A DNA stretch of 64,000 bases from Metellina segmentata (taxonomy: Eukaryota; Arthropoda; Arachnida; Araneae; Tetragnathidae): positions 83,164,359 through 83,228,358 of the forward strand of contig OX375876.1 in the NCBI GenBank assembly GCA_947359465.1, read 5' to 3'. Numbering within the stretch: position 1 is the stretch's first letter; the number at the start of each line of letters is the position of its first letter. Both the position numbers and the translations under genes were made by a program. Under the pieces are notes generated by a model. That model saw only the letters and a list, made by a program, of their open reading frames with translations. It was not told the DNA's origin and did no database searches. Below are positions 1 to 10,300 of the stretch, piece by piece.

Positions 1-2025
1 GTTCCAATAACGTGGTCCACAGACCTTTCTATTCGGAATTGATTCCGCGCAACGTTAATTAACTACTCATCCAACACACACATATTAGTAATTTGCTTAG
101 ATATTTGTAGTAAATGCACATAAAAAGAAGGTTCATAATTTAACTTTAAGTAACTTTACTTAAATATATTAACCAAAAGTTTAACTTCTGCACTGATGAT
201 TTTTTATAGTACATGATCTTTAGAGATGGTAGGTATTTTAATCGTCACAATGCAGCAATACAACGGGTATTGGAAAGATCGAGTTTCGAACTCGCAAAGC
301 TCGAGTTGCTAATTCGCTACTCTTCCAACCAGGCTACAACGACCCTGATACTTTTATAGGTAATAATAATAAAAAACAACACAAAATGTTGAAAAAATTT
401 GAAGTGTATACTTAGAAACTGAACTAAAAACTAAAGTGTATAATTAAAACGAATTTTTTTTCAATATGTTTTGGCAATTTTCTGATTTTATTTCTTAAAT
501 ATTTCAAATGTAATTTCGCCAGAAACTTTGTTAATTCAATGTTTCGGAAAGATTAACCTTTGATTTTTTTTCTTTTGAAATTATAAGATAAGCTTTTTTT
601 ACCATTGTACAACAGATAACATAACAAGATCGCAAATATAATAAACGTAAAGAAATAGATGGGTATAAAAATATTCTTCCACATCACATGTTATTGTGTT
701 GGATATTCAACTTTTCTGTTTGTTTTGGGATGCAAATGATAAAAAATAGTGTTTGCTTAAATGTTTTTTGTAACTTAAATTTAAACTGTTAAAAATAATT
801 TAGACAATTACCTATCCATACAAACGTTTACGTGTAACCAAATTTGTACTAAAAAAAAACAAGTGAATATTTTGATTAAATGGATTAAAATATTATGGCC
901 CATATGTCATTTTGATGCGGCAGCCAAGTAAAGACACTTGCAAAACAATTTAAACCTGTATGTATCAAGTCCTTTTTTATCTGTTTTTCGAAATGATTCA
1001 ATATGGTAGACGCTTCATCAAATTGCACTTTTACTGAACTCGATGTTTAGAGACATCCAACTAAATTATGAATGTAATGGAAAATCTGAAATAGTTGGTA
1101 GAAATTGAATCTCGACTTTTATGATGGAGTCTTAAAGATAAAAGAAACCCTTTTTCAGTAACTTAGTTTATTGGATAAAAACTAATAATACTCATTGCTC
1201 TCAAATGTAGCATTGCAAAGAAGTGCGAAATTTCAAGACGTATATTTTTTATCCAAATTGCAAATTTATTCCTCAAGTAAAGCTGCAACATAAAAAGGAT
1301 TTTTTTTTATTGTTTACATGTGAATTCGAATCTGGTTTTAAAATGAAATGAATTATTTGATAAAAACCTATTTTTGTCAGCAAAGCAGTGCTCAGCGAAA
1401 TGTAGTCAACTAGGCAAATATTTCACAATTTGATGGATTTTAATTATTTGATGTTCATGTTTCATTTCCATGTTTAAAGAAATTTATACGCATTCCTCTT
1501 TTGTGCATAAGTTATGTGATTTTGAGTGCACGATTTTGAAAAATTATTGCACTGTAAACTTATTAAGTGGCACTTAAATTATTTTGAAATTGTCAGGGAA
1601 AAGATTTTTTAATTATGTGAGCAAAACGTGGCTAAAAATAAACAAATTGCTCTGTTATAAATACAAATGCAAACTTGTATTTTTTCTCAAAGAATTCATG
1701 TCATTAAATCTATTGTTTCATACATAAACAAATATGAAAATTATTTAAAAGATATTTTGTGCAAATTACAATACATTTCAATGCGTTTTTGTGATTTTTT
1801 TTTTCTTTCCAAAAGAGTTTATCACTTAAGAATTAAGCTTTAATGATTATTATTACTAGTTCTAATTTACAGTTGAAACAATTTCTATTAAAAAATCTTG
1901 TTTTTCTGGGACGTTATATTTTTCCTTCGCATAACTTTACAAGCTTTCTTGACATTGACCAGGAACGCATTTCAACTTTAATTTCCATTCACTTGTTGAT
2001 TTGAGGAAATATCCGTTTTTAGTTA
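1..2025. other. Intergenic AT-rich DNA
   Basis: No coding exon, RNA gene or complete transposon is visible here apart from one short tRNA-like SINE piece at about 271-347. The stretch is mostly A/T homopolymer runs and short random open frames. It lies upstream of SLX4, and no promoter signal stands out. Confidence 0.6.
271..347 (-). repeat. tRNA-derived SINE fragment
   Basis: Read on the minus strand, the segment has an A-box-like TAGCCTGGTTGG followed about 35 bp later by a B-box-like GAGTTCGAAACTC, the spacing of a tRNA-type internal Pol III promoter. The ends do not pair into a tRNA acceptor stem, so I call it a SINE head, not a tRNA gene. A related head (TAGCCCGGTTGG ... GAGTTCGAACCC) occurs at about 4110-4170. 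Confidence 0.5.
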
Positions 2026-2438
2026 TTGTCCAACCCATCCAACACACTTTGCGCCATGAAACCCAGCCATCCATTTCTTCCCGCACGCGCGGTCATCAAC
2101 CCAGCCTCGATTTATAGACAGAGAATCTTAAAAAGGCGGGAAACGAGAGGGAAAATGCGTCTTCCTTCCACAAAAAAGGATTGCCTTTATTGGCAGTTTA
2201 TGGCAAAGGCAAAATGGATCAAAATACAACAAAGTCGCCAAAAACGCTGTTCTTACTACGTCAAACCTTCAGGCATGCGCAGTATTAAGAGCCAGACAGT
2301 GCAGAGTATGGAGTTCTTACTCCGTTGAGACGTTCGTATCAGAAATGGATAGTCAGCGCAAGGTATCTAAAGATTTGAACCAATGGCGTGCTACATTAGT
2401 ATGACATCATGAATCACTTTATTACACTTTTCGTTTTA
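2026..2438 (+). promoter_or_regulatory. Promoter-like GC-richer segment
   Basis: This block is clearly less AT-rich than its surroundings. It contains a CATGCGCAGT sequence like an NRF1 site (near 2273), a CCAAT motif in the - to + direction near 2380 and TGACATCA, a CRE/AP-1-like octamer, at about 2402. They lie just upstream of TATATAA at 2450. Together they look like a Pol II core promoter reading right. It could equally be part of an unrecognised transposon, and the short open frame here (100 codons) resembles nothing I know. Confidence 0.3.
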
Positions 2439-2469
2439 GTAGAGTGCCTATATAATAAGAGTGGCGACA
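2439..2469 (+). repeat. Left arm of perfect 31-bp inverted repeat with TATATAA
   Basis: All 31 bases from GTAGAGTGCC to GTGGCGACA are the exact reverse complement of 3757-3787. The arm contains TATATAATAAGAG. Sequence on both sides of the arm has diverged from its partner, so the core is preserved better than its flanks. Confidence 0.85.
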
Positions 2470-3650
2470 TACGGGAAACACTTTCTGATTGGCTTAGAGA
2501 CCTTTTCTACCGCCCGAAGCGGTGTTTTCCCAGCTCCCGTAGACTTAACATGGGAACTTTTTGTGTGTTTAAGAAAAACGTGTGTATATTAAATTAAAAA
2601 GAAAATATAGCTTATTCGTGTTCCATTTCGTGTTTTAGAATGTTTATTTATAATTATTTTAGTGTTTTGTCAGTGTAAATTTGAACACTTTTTAAGTAAA
2701 TAGCTTTTTATGAACAACATGCTGTTTCCCGCTACTTTGGCGATGTAAATATCGCGCCAAAGGCAGTTAGCAAGTTTTAAACTTTTGTTAATGCGTTGTT
2801 TTTTTTAGCTGTTTCCTTATTATAGGTTTTCAATAACCTAAGCCGAATTGAATCATCAGAAAAGCAGAGAGTACATTGTAGCAGTGCTTTATATAAAAAG
2901 AATAAAAGAAATGTTTATATAAAAGTGTTATTTTTGATGAAAACTTTCATCTTTATTTTGCTGCTAGATCTCGGAACAAAACCACCACATCAACATTTAT
3001 CTGTGAATTTGGATATAAATGCGTACAAATGCTGTTAACTATTTTTTATCTTGAGATTATTCTTGTATGTTTAGGCCAATATTTGCTCATAATTTAGTTT
3101 CAATCTGTTAATTCTATTTTTCATACCAAAATGTGGTAGATTTTTTAACAAATGTGTACTGATGGTGTTGATTATTTTTGAAATTACATGTCTTTTGACT
3201 TGTATAAATGGATGAAACTTAAAATTAAATTTAAGTGGGTTAAAATTTTGTGTTATGCATTAAAAAGGTCAAATAAAAATGTTCAGTATCTTTTCTGGTT
3301 CGGTTAATGTAAGGAAAGGATTAATCACACTAAAAAAAACTACATGTGTTGAACAGTTGGTTGAAAGAAAGTTTTATTTTAAGGAACTATCCATTAATAG
3401 CAGGACATTTCAAATCTATATTTTATTTAATGTTATAAAATTAATGCGTGAACTTCTATCACATAGCATGGAAAGAATTTAAAGAAAAAACTTGTGCCTG
3501 AGGGAGACAACACATTAGATCTTATTTTATTTAACACTGAAGTTATAAGCTTAACTTTATTCATTTTCTTGTTAATATTCACGAAAACAAGTTCAATAAG
3601 TCGTGAGCATAAAAATTACGGGACATAAACACTATCGCCAAAAGAAAGAG
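2470..3650. other. Interior of the inverted-repeat interval
   Basis: The first 90 bp are GC-richer, and the rest is AT-rich. Only short open frames (62 and 67 codons) are present and none resembles a known protein. There is no transposase, so if this is a transposable element it is non-autonomous. Confidence 0.4.
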
Positions 3651-3659
3651 AGAGGAGGA

Positions 3660-3750
3660 AATGTGGGAAACCCATGGAAGATACATATTCGTCCAGCAAC
3701 CGATTCTGGTAGAAAAATGGCTGCCGCGCATGTGCATTGGGCTAAATTTG
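3660..3750 (+). promoter_or_regulatory. Promoter-like motif cluster
   Basis: AAAATGGCTGCCGC resembles a YY1 site and is followed by GCGCATGTGCAT (NRF1-like) and CATTGGGC (reverse CCAAT-like) within 35 bp. Such clusters occur in housekeeping promoters. The nearest downstream gene is SLX4, whose first coding exon follows a splice acceptor at 6880, so a non-coding first exon is expected upstream. The link is a guess. Confidence 0.25.
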
Positions 3751-3756
3751 GTCCCT

Positions 3757-3787
3757 TGTCGCCACTCTTATTATATAGGCACTCTAC
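3757..3787 (-). repeat. Right arm of perfect 31-bp inverted repeat with TATATAA
   Basis: Exact reverse complement of 2439-2469, 1,287 bp away. Read on the minus strand its TATATAA also points into the interval. Just outside it, AAACGTAGAGTG matches a 12-base core in the terminal repeats of the MITE at 5771-6557, which suggests a common transposon origin. Confidence 0.85.
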
Positions 3788-3949
3788 GTTTTAGCGTCAA
3801 GAAAAATACAAAATTTTCATTCAAACAGTTTCCATATTTAACGAAAACAGAGAATCAATAGCAAAATAAAGTTCTGTCATAAACCTATGCAAGGACTACT
3901 GAATTATTATGAAGCTAAGTTAGGTTATTCAGGTATAACCTTGTCATCT

Positions 3950-4100
3950 GACCGCGGTTCAATGTTCGTGGTGTTCTCACTTCTTTCCCTTCGGGTTCGA
4001 TCCCGGACCGTCGTACATAGCCCGATGTGCTTCATCAGTGTGACGATACTTTAAACACCCCCCGACCATGAAGCTCCACGTTACAGTCCTTCTCATGGTG
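3950..4100 (+). repeat. tRNA-like SINE piece
   Basis: The B-box-like GGGTTCGATCCCGG at about 3993-4006 lies about 40 bp after a degenerate A-box-like stretch. The remainder is unique GC-richer sequence. There is no intact tRNA cloverleaf. It directly abuts a second SINE at 4103. Confidence 0.4.
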
Positions 4101-4102
4101 CT

Positions 4103-4410
4103 GAGGGCCGTGGTAGCCCGGTTGGAAGGTTAACGGAAATAGCAGCCTGACATGGCTGCGAGTTCGAACCCAACTAAAAACCTTCCTGTACAAAGGGGCT
4201 GGTGGTGTTAAATCTGTCATGACTTCAAATGTCTTCACGTTGGCGGGGCGTGGAAGTTTGAAGAGTGCCAGTTCAGGTGCTGCCTCAATATTTGACAGTG
4301 GCTCAAATTTGTGTGGTGTCGTTCTCGAATCTTATACTTCGGGGGTTGATGCTGGACTCTGTCCAAAATAGCAGTGTATTGTTTCAGCCAGACGTTAATT
4401 AAAATACCTA
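4103..4410 (+). repeat. tRNA-derived SINE
   Basis: The head has an A box TAGCCCGGTTGG and a B box GAGTTCGAACCC (4160-4171). The body includes AAATCTGTCATGACTTCAAA, which matches a truncated copy at about 22238-22330. The A-to-B spacing and the second partial copy support a SINE rather than a tRNA gene. Confidence 0.6.
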
Positions 4411-5770
4411 CGAGTGGAAGTGCAGTTTGATATGCCAACAGAGAAGTACTCTGTGGCCATGTCATTCGCTCAAACAACTAAACTTTCTTGTTATTGACTT
4501 TTTCAAAAATAATAACAAGGAGCGATGTTAACAAAATTACATTATCTGCAGCATAAGACACAAATATCTCTTTCCAATTTCAAAAGTATTTGAGAAAATC
4601 AAGCTTTTAGGGCCCAGAAAGAGAGAAAAACTATTTCATCACCAAATATGAATTTTTTTATAAGATGACTAAACTGATTTTAAAATTACAAAACTGCTAT
4701 TTTTTCATGAATATATCTATATTTTTCTTTGTGAATCCTAAAACAGATTTGTTAAGATTGTCAATATGTCCTGAAATTAGGTTTATCTCTGTTTGTGAAA
4801 CGGTGCACATGGTGAATGGGTTGGAAGTGTTCAGTTAAAAATCCAGGTAAAATAATTTTAATTCATTGGAAAATTTTATTTCCTGCACAAATGGAAAATT
4901 CAATATTTTTCTCCAAAATAACCATAAATCTTTGGGAATTGTGTCTAGAATATCATCTCTTCCGAATGTAATTAATTTTCTTCAAGTTATTTTTCAGTAG
5001 GATTGCATATCTGGTCTAAAGGAGAATAACTGGATAAGTCGAATTTGTAAAAAATGAGATGAGTGCATTTGCTGAAGGTTTTGTCTTGGGGACTTGTGTG
5101 TTGTAGAGAAGTGGATAGTAATGCACTCGAAAAAAGAGTAACAAAGAATGCAATAAAAATAAATTATTACAAAAACTTAATTTACAAGGAAAGGCCAAAT
5201 CCTAAAAAAGCTAGTAGTTTCTAGACTATCCAGTTTTTCCCCATGACAACAGATATAGTCCCTGAGGCTAGTCGAACCTCCGAAATCTTAAGTCAATATT
5301 TCAATAGAAATATCCAGTTTTGAAAATTATTTTTTCCTGCATATATTTTGGAAAAACAGAAAACTTTGAAACACTTAATTGATATGCTATTATAAATAAC
5401 TTATATTAATGTGTATCACATTACTGACAAATCATATTTGTGTAAGTCAAAATGTATTTGACTTACAAAATTATTTTTTATGTATTCCATGTAAATCTGA
5501 ATATGTTTGAGTATGTGTATGTTATTTATAAAATCTCAGTGTTTTCTACTGCAACTTGGGAAGGGGCAGTAATTGAAAAAGCTAAAATTTCCTTTACTTA
5601 CTGATTTTCAATTAAATTAAAAGAAATTTCAATGTAGAAAAAAGATAAAGTAAAACTAAAATTACACAATTACTAAATTAAGAAAGGTATTTCAACAAAT
5701 GAGAAGAATGTTTATGCAGCGTAAAAGAGAAGAATGTTTATGAAGGGTTAAAAACTTGGAGTAGAAAGTC
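4411..5770. other. Intergenic DNA without recognised features
   Basis: AT-rich sequence with scattered short open frames (60-80 codons), none resembling a known protein. I see no terminal repeats or tandem array. Confidence 0.5.
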
Positions 5771-6557
5771 GGGAACATCTACACTCTACGTTTATGAGCG
5801 ATGGCAACAGCCTTGGCGATTTTTTTGGCGCACTTCTAAAGTCGCCAGGGAAAGAAGTATTTCCTAACTCTTTTTCTGTCACAATTGTCTTTCTTTTTAC
5901 AACTCACTTTTTAAACACATTCCAGACGTTTTGAAAAGTATATTTTAAAAAACTTTCACAAAAAGTAGTAAGCTTAAGCACATATCAAAACACATTTGTG
6001 AACCAGGAGAGAAACTAAGCTACGAATGTTGGGTAAGAATACCATGAAACTTATCAATTGCACTAAATACATTTGCGTGTTGAAAAAAAAAAGATTTACA
6101 AAAGAGATAATATAGCCTGATAACGTCAGAATTCTTTCGTAAAAATTTATGAAAACAAAAATGGTAAAAAAAAAACTCTTAATCCTATCGTGAAAACTAA
6201 TATAGTGATATAAAAATTCCACAACTGTCAAAATACAAATAAATGAACCAATGGTATCGCAGAAAACGACTTAAAAGGAAAAATGCAATCAAAGGATATT
6301 TTAAAAACAAAATAACCAATGGGAGGAAAGAAGAAATTTCAAATGAATCAATGAAATCAAACGATTTTAACGGATTTTGGAAGAACTTTCTAGAATATCC
6401 AAATTAAAAGTTTACGTTTGCCGAGGTTGCCATGAAAACCACAACAACTGTAACGAAAGATGGGTTGCCTTAATTTATCATAACTCGCTACAGAAGTGCA
6501 CCAAAAAAAACGTCAAGCCGTTGCCATCATTCATAAACGTAGAGTGTAGCTGTACCA
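5771..6557. mobile_element. MITE (TIR family CTACACTCTACG)
   Basis: The left end (CTACACTCTACGTTTATGA from 5779) and the reverse complement of the right end (to about 6549) match across roughly 70 bp, including the run before GGTGCACTTCT/GGCGCACTTCT. A second copy lies at about 32962-33949, sharing termini and the interior TTTCAAATGAATCAAT. This copy has an extra segment of about 467 bp (5858-6324) flanked by GGAAAGAAG on both sides. There is no transposase frame. It sits upstream of the SLX4 start. Confidence 0.75.
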
Positions 6558-6927
6558 AAGTTAGGCACCTAAACATTCTTTCAATCATAATTTGCAAGAA
6601 AATTGTGCATAAAAAATTACCTGTCCTTAAAATATCGTCAAAACTAATACAACTAGTGCCCACTAATTTTGAAAGCTGTATTAATAAAACAGCATATTCT
6701 TTTTATAAGAAATAGGTTTTTGACATGCATCAATTTTTTTATAGTTGCTAATCATTAAAATTTAACTAGTCACAAATTGAATATCAACATTTTATTTAAT
6801 GTTAATTTCATTGACCTATTGTGTGGAAATGAAATATATCTGGATAATTGTTTATTTTATTTATATTTTTCTCTTTGTAGTTGCAGATAAAAAAGTATTG
6901 CTCAATTTTTCCAAAAAAGGCTCTAAA

Positions 6928-7358
6928 ATGGAAAACGAAAATATTTTTGTTAAATATACATATATTCCTCCAAGTACATGCTTTACAAGTTCTACATCAA
7001 CAGCTGAAAACTCATTGTTTGGAACTACTTCCACTGATGTGAAGCTTTCTGCTGAAGATGGTCTCATAAAGACTAAATTACAACTAGATAAAAATATCTG
7101 TGATAATGGTATTTCAATCCAGAATCATGAAAGTCTAAAGGAAAGTACTTTGAAAAAAGCTAGTGAAATCAGTAACAAGAATAATATTTTAGATGACAGC
7201 CTAGATGATGATTTTCAAGATTGTCAGTTACAAAATAAAATAAAAAGTAACCTTGGTAAAATTACAAAAAGGCTAGAAGATGAATCATTTTTTTGTGCTA
7301 TCTGCAAGAAGGACTTAACAAATTCAAACCTTGAGGAACGATCTACTCATGTGAATCA
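6928..7358 (+). CDS. SLX4: SLX4 coding exon 1 (first UBZ4 finger)
   Basis: It follows an acceptor CTCTTTGTAG at 6880, with 47 bp of 5' UTR before ATG 6928. The upstream in-frame ATGs at 6799 and 6829 lie before the acceptor in a hydrophobic, intron-like stretch, so I reject them. Residues 123-144 hold C-x2-C and H of the ubiquitin-binding finger; the last Cys is in the next exon. Donor GTAAGT, phase 2. Confidence 0.85.
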
Positions 7359-10300
7359 GTAAGTTTAAGTTTATTATAATTTCTTCACATGTCTGAGAGG
7401 ATTTTTAATTTATATAAAAACACTTATATAACAGACAAAACAAATACCCTTGTAGTAAAATGCTTTCTTAAATATACTAATATCTGAAGTTTTTGGTTAA
7501 TTTAAAGCTTTATTTTACGATTGTACTGATACTTTCATATTATTGCTTTCCTGATCATTTACATAAAGGAATCCTGAAACGCAACTCTTAAGATACAAGC
7601 CATATACTTGTGTAATAAGTATTTGTTTTTCATTTTTCCTCACAAAATCTTTCAGTTTTCCTTTCAGTTGTCCTGCTTTAGTCAACTCTTTGTCTTAGTC
7701 TAATGAATTGAGTTTCAAGATTCCTTATTTCAATTGGTTAAGTAAGCAATCTGGAGACTGCAGAGGTTGAGATATTTATGTAAGCAAAGGAAGGTTGTTC
7801 CCCAAAACTCAAAATAAACTAAATTTATTTTGAAAAGTTTGAACTTTAACATTAGAAAACTTACATGTTTATACAAATACAAATATTGATGACCAGCTAC
7901 AGGCTCAAGCCCAACAAGGGTGGTCCTTTGTTTATGAACTCCCCAATTCCCACTGACTATCCAATTGTATCTTAAATTCGTACACTCCCTTTGAATTAAC
8001 TATATTTTCTGGCAACGCATTCTAACTGTCTATTACCCTATTAAAGTAGTAGTTTTTCCTTAAATCCCGATTAAAATGTGTCTTATTCAATTTATACCCA
8101 TGGCCCCTTGTTCTGTTATCCCTATTGAAATTTAAGCCCTCTGTGTCCCCTTGTTTTATGAACTTGAAAAGCTGAATCAAATCCCCCCTCCTTCTTCTTT
8201 CCAGTGTATACATGTTTAGTTTACTTAAAATTTCATTATAGTCAAGATTTGCTATCCCCTTTATTAATTTTGTAACTCTGTGCTGAACCTTTTAAATTAA
8301 TTCTATATCCTTTCTCCTATATGGAGCCCAGAATTGCACAGCATATTCTAGATGTGGTCTTACTAAACCCTTATATAACAGCAAAATTATATTCTTATCC
8401 CTTGAAGTTACAGTCTTTTTAATATACCCCAATAACCTATTAGCCTTTTTACCTGCAGCTGAACATTGGTGACCCATTTTAAAATCCCTGAGAATTATCA
8501 CCCCAAGATCCTTGACTGTTTCTCCCTCCTTTACCTTTACTCCCTGCACACACTACTCGGCTCCACTGTTCCTTTAACCCATATGCAGAACTTGACATTT
8601 CCCTATATTAAATGACGTACCCCATTTTACAGCTCATTCGGATATCTTATCAAAATTCCCTTGTAAATTCTCTATCTGTAACTTGGTATCCACTGTCCCC
8701 CATATTTTTAAGTCATCTGCAAATATACTGATTCTATTCTTCATCCCCTGACCTATATCATCTATGAAAATTATAAATAAAATTGGTCCCAAAACTGATC
8801 CTTGAGGCACCCCACCTATAACTTCTGGCCACTGTGAATAATATCCTATTACCTGCATTCTCTGCTTTCTACCCAATAACCAATTCTTTATCCATATCAA
8901 TGTTTTCCCCTGAATCCCCAGCTTTTCCAATTTAAACAGTAATGCCTCATGAGGTACTTTATCAAAAGCCTTTTGAAAATCTATGTACATGATATCAACA
9001 CTGTTCATATTATCCAGCTCCTCAGTAATTTTTTCGTACAACTTCAAAAGGTTTGTAGAGCAGGATCTGCCCTTCCTAAACCCATACTGATTATCTGATA
9101 ACATTCCCCCCTCCTCCAAGTATAACATTATATGCTTTTTTTACAAAGGTTCAAATATTTTCCAAATTACTGATGTTAGACTTACTGGTCTATAGTTGCT
9201 CGGATCACTTTGTATTCCCTTTTTGAAAATCGGAGTTAATTTATTAGAAAATGTTTTAAGAACTATTCTTTTGACCTAAAATAGTTCAACATACACATAT
9301 CTTTGTTTTTATCAATTTTCTTAATAAAATGTGTTCCCTTTTTTTAATATTTTTATTTTTAGATGCATTGATTACCACTCATCAGTTGCTGCTTCATGTG
9401 AAGAAAGTTCATCTCAAACATCAAGTGCATTCATCTTAGATTGCCCATTGTGTTTTAAAAGTTTTCCTTCACCAGAGGTTTGAAATATTGTATATTAAAA
9501 ATCATAACTGAATAAACAGCATATTAATCTTATAAGTTACTTAACCATACAAAATAGATGTTTTATTTTTAAATTGTTACTGTAGATTAAATTTTTATTT
9601 AAATAAATCAATCTTGATTGTCTTATGTTGTTTTCAGTGGCTCAACTAATGGAAAACATTGATATTTTAATTACATAATTATTTAAAAATTTTAACAGCT
9701 TTGATATTTTACAAATTAATAATTACAAATAATTGCCTTTTATATCCAATAGAAACCAATCACAAATGGAGTGACTTTTTAAAGTGTTATACATCTATAA
9801 TTTTGACTGTACAACTGGCTATTTTTAACACCCAACTTATGTTTAGAAATAATATTTTTTCATTTGTTAAGTATCTAAATTAGTATATATACACTGTAAA
9901 AAAAAAGGATATATGTATATATCTGATTTTTTCTCGTAGGCATAATTATTACACTTGGTTCATAGAAAATAAACATACTAGATTATTTAAAAAGCAGAAT
10001 AAGTTATTATTGTCACCTCTACCAAAAAGCATTCTTTAAATATTGGAAAAATCTACTATCAAAATTCCCAATTTTATTTCAAGTGATTATGGTTTGATTG
10101 TTGAAGCTACTTTTCAACTGGTTGTTCTAAAGCCCATCACAGACAACAAAACTAACTACAATTATTCTATTGCTCATTTGCTACCAGAAATAGCTTCAAT
10201 TGTGCAGGATATCATTTTATCTCCTGATCTAGCAGGTCCTTATGCACAACTTAAAAAGCAACTAATTTCCAGATGTGATGAAACTAAATTGCAAGAAATA

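Noticed and set aside
271..347. Possible tRNA gene
   Set aside because: A and B boxes are present but the acceptor and anticodon stems do not pair. The same applies to 4103, 13557, 24508, 39745 and 58594.
6799..6927. Upstream in-frame ATG giving SLX4 a hydrophobic N terminus
   Set aside because: It lies before a good splice acceptor (CTCTTTGTAG) in intron-like sequence, and a signal-anchor would not fit a nuclear repair protein.
8292..9128. Reverse transcriptase as a host gene
   Set aside because: It is part of a truncated LINE with disrupted frames and no endonuclease.
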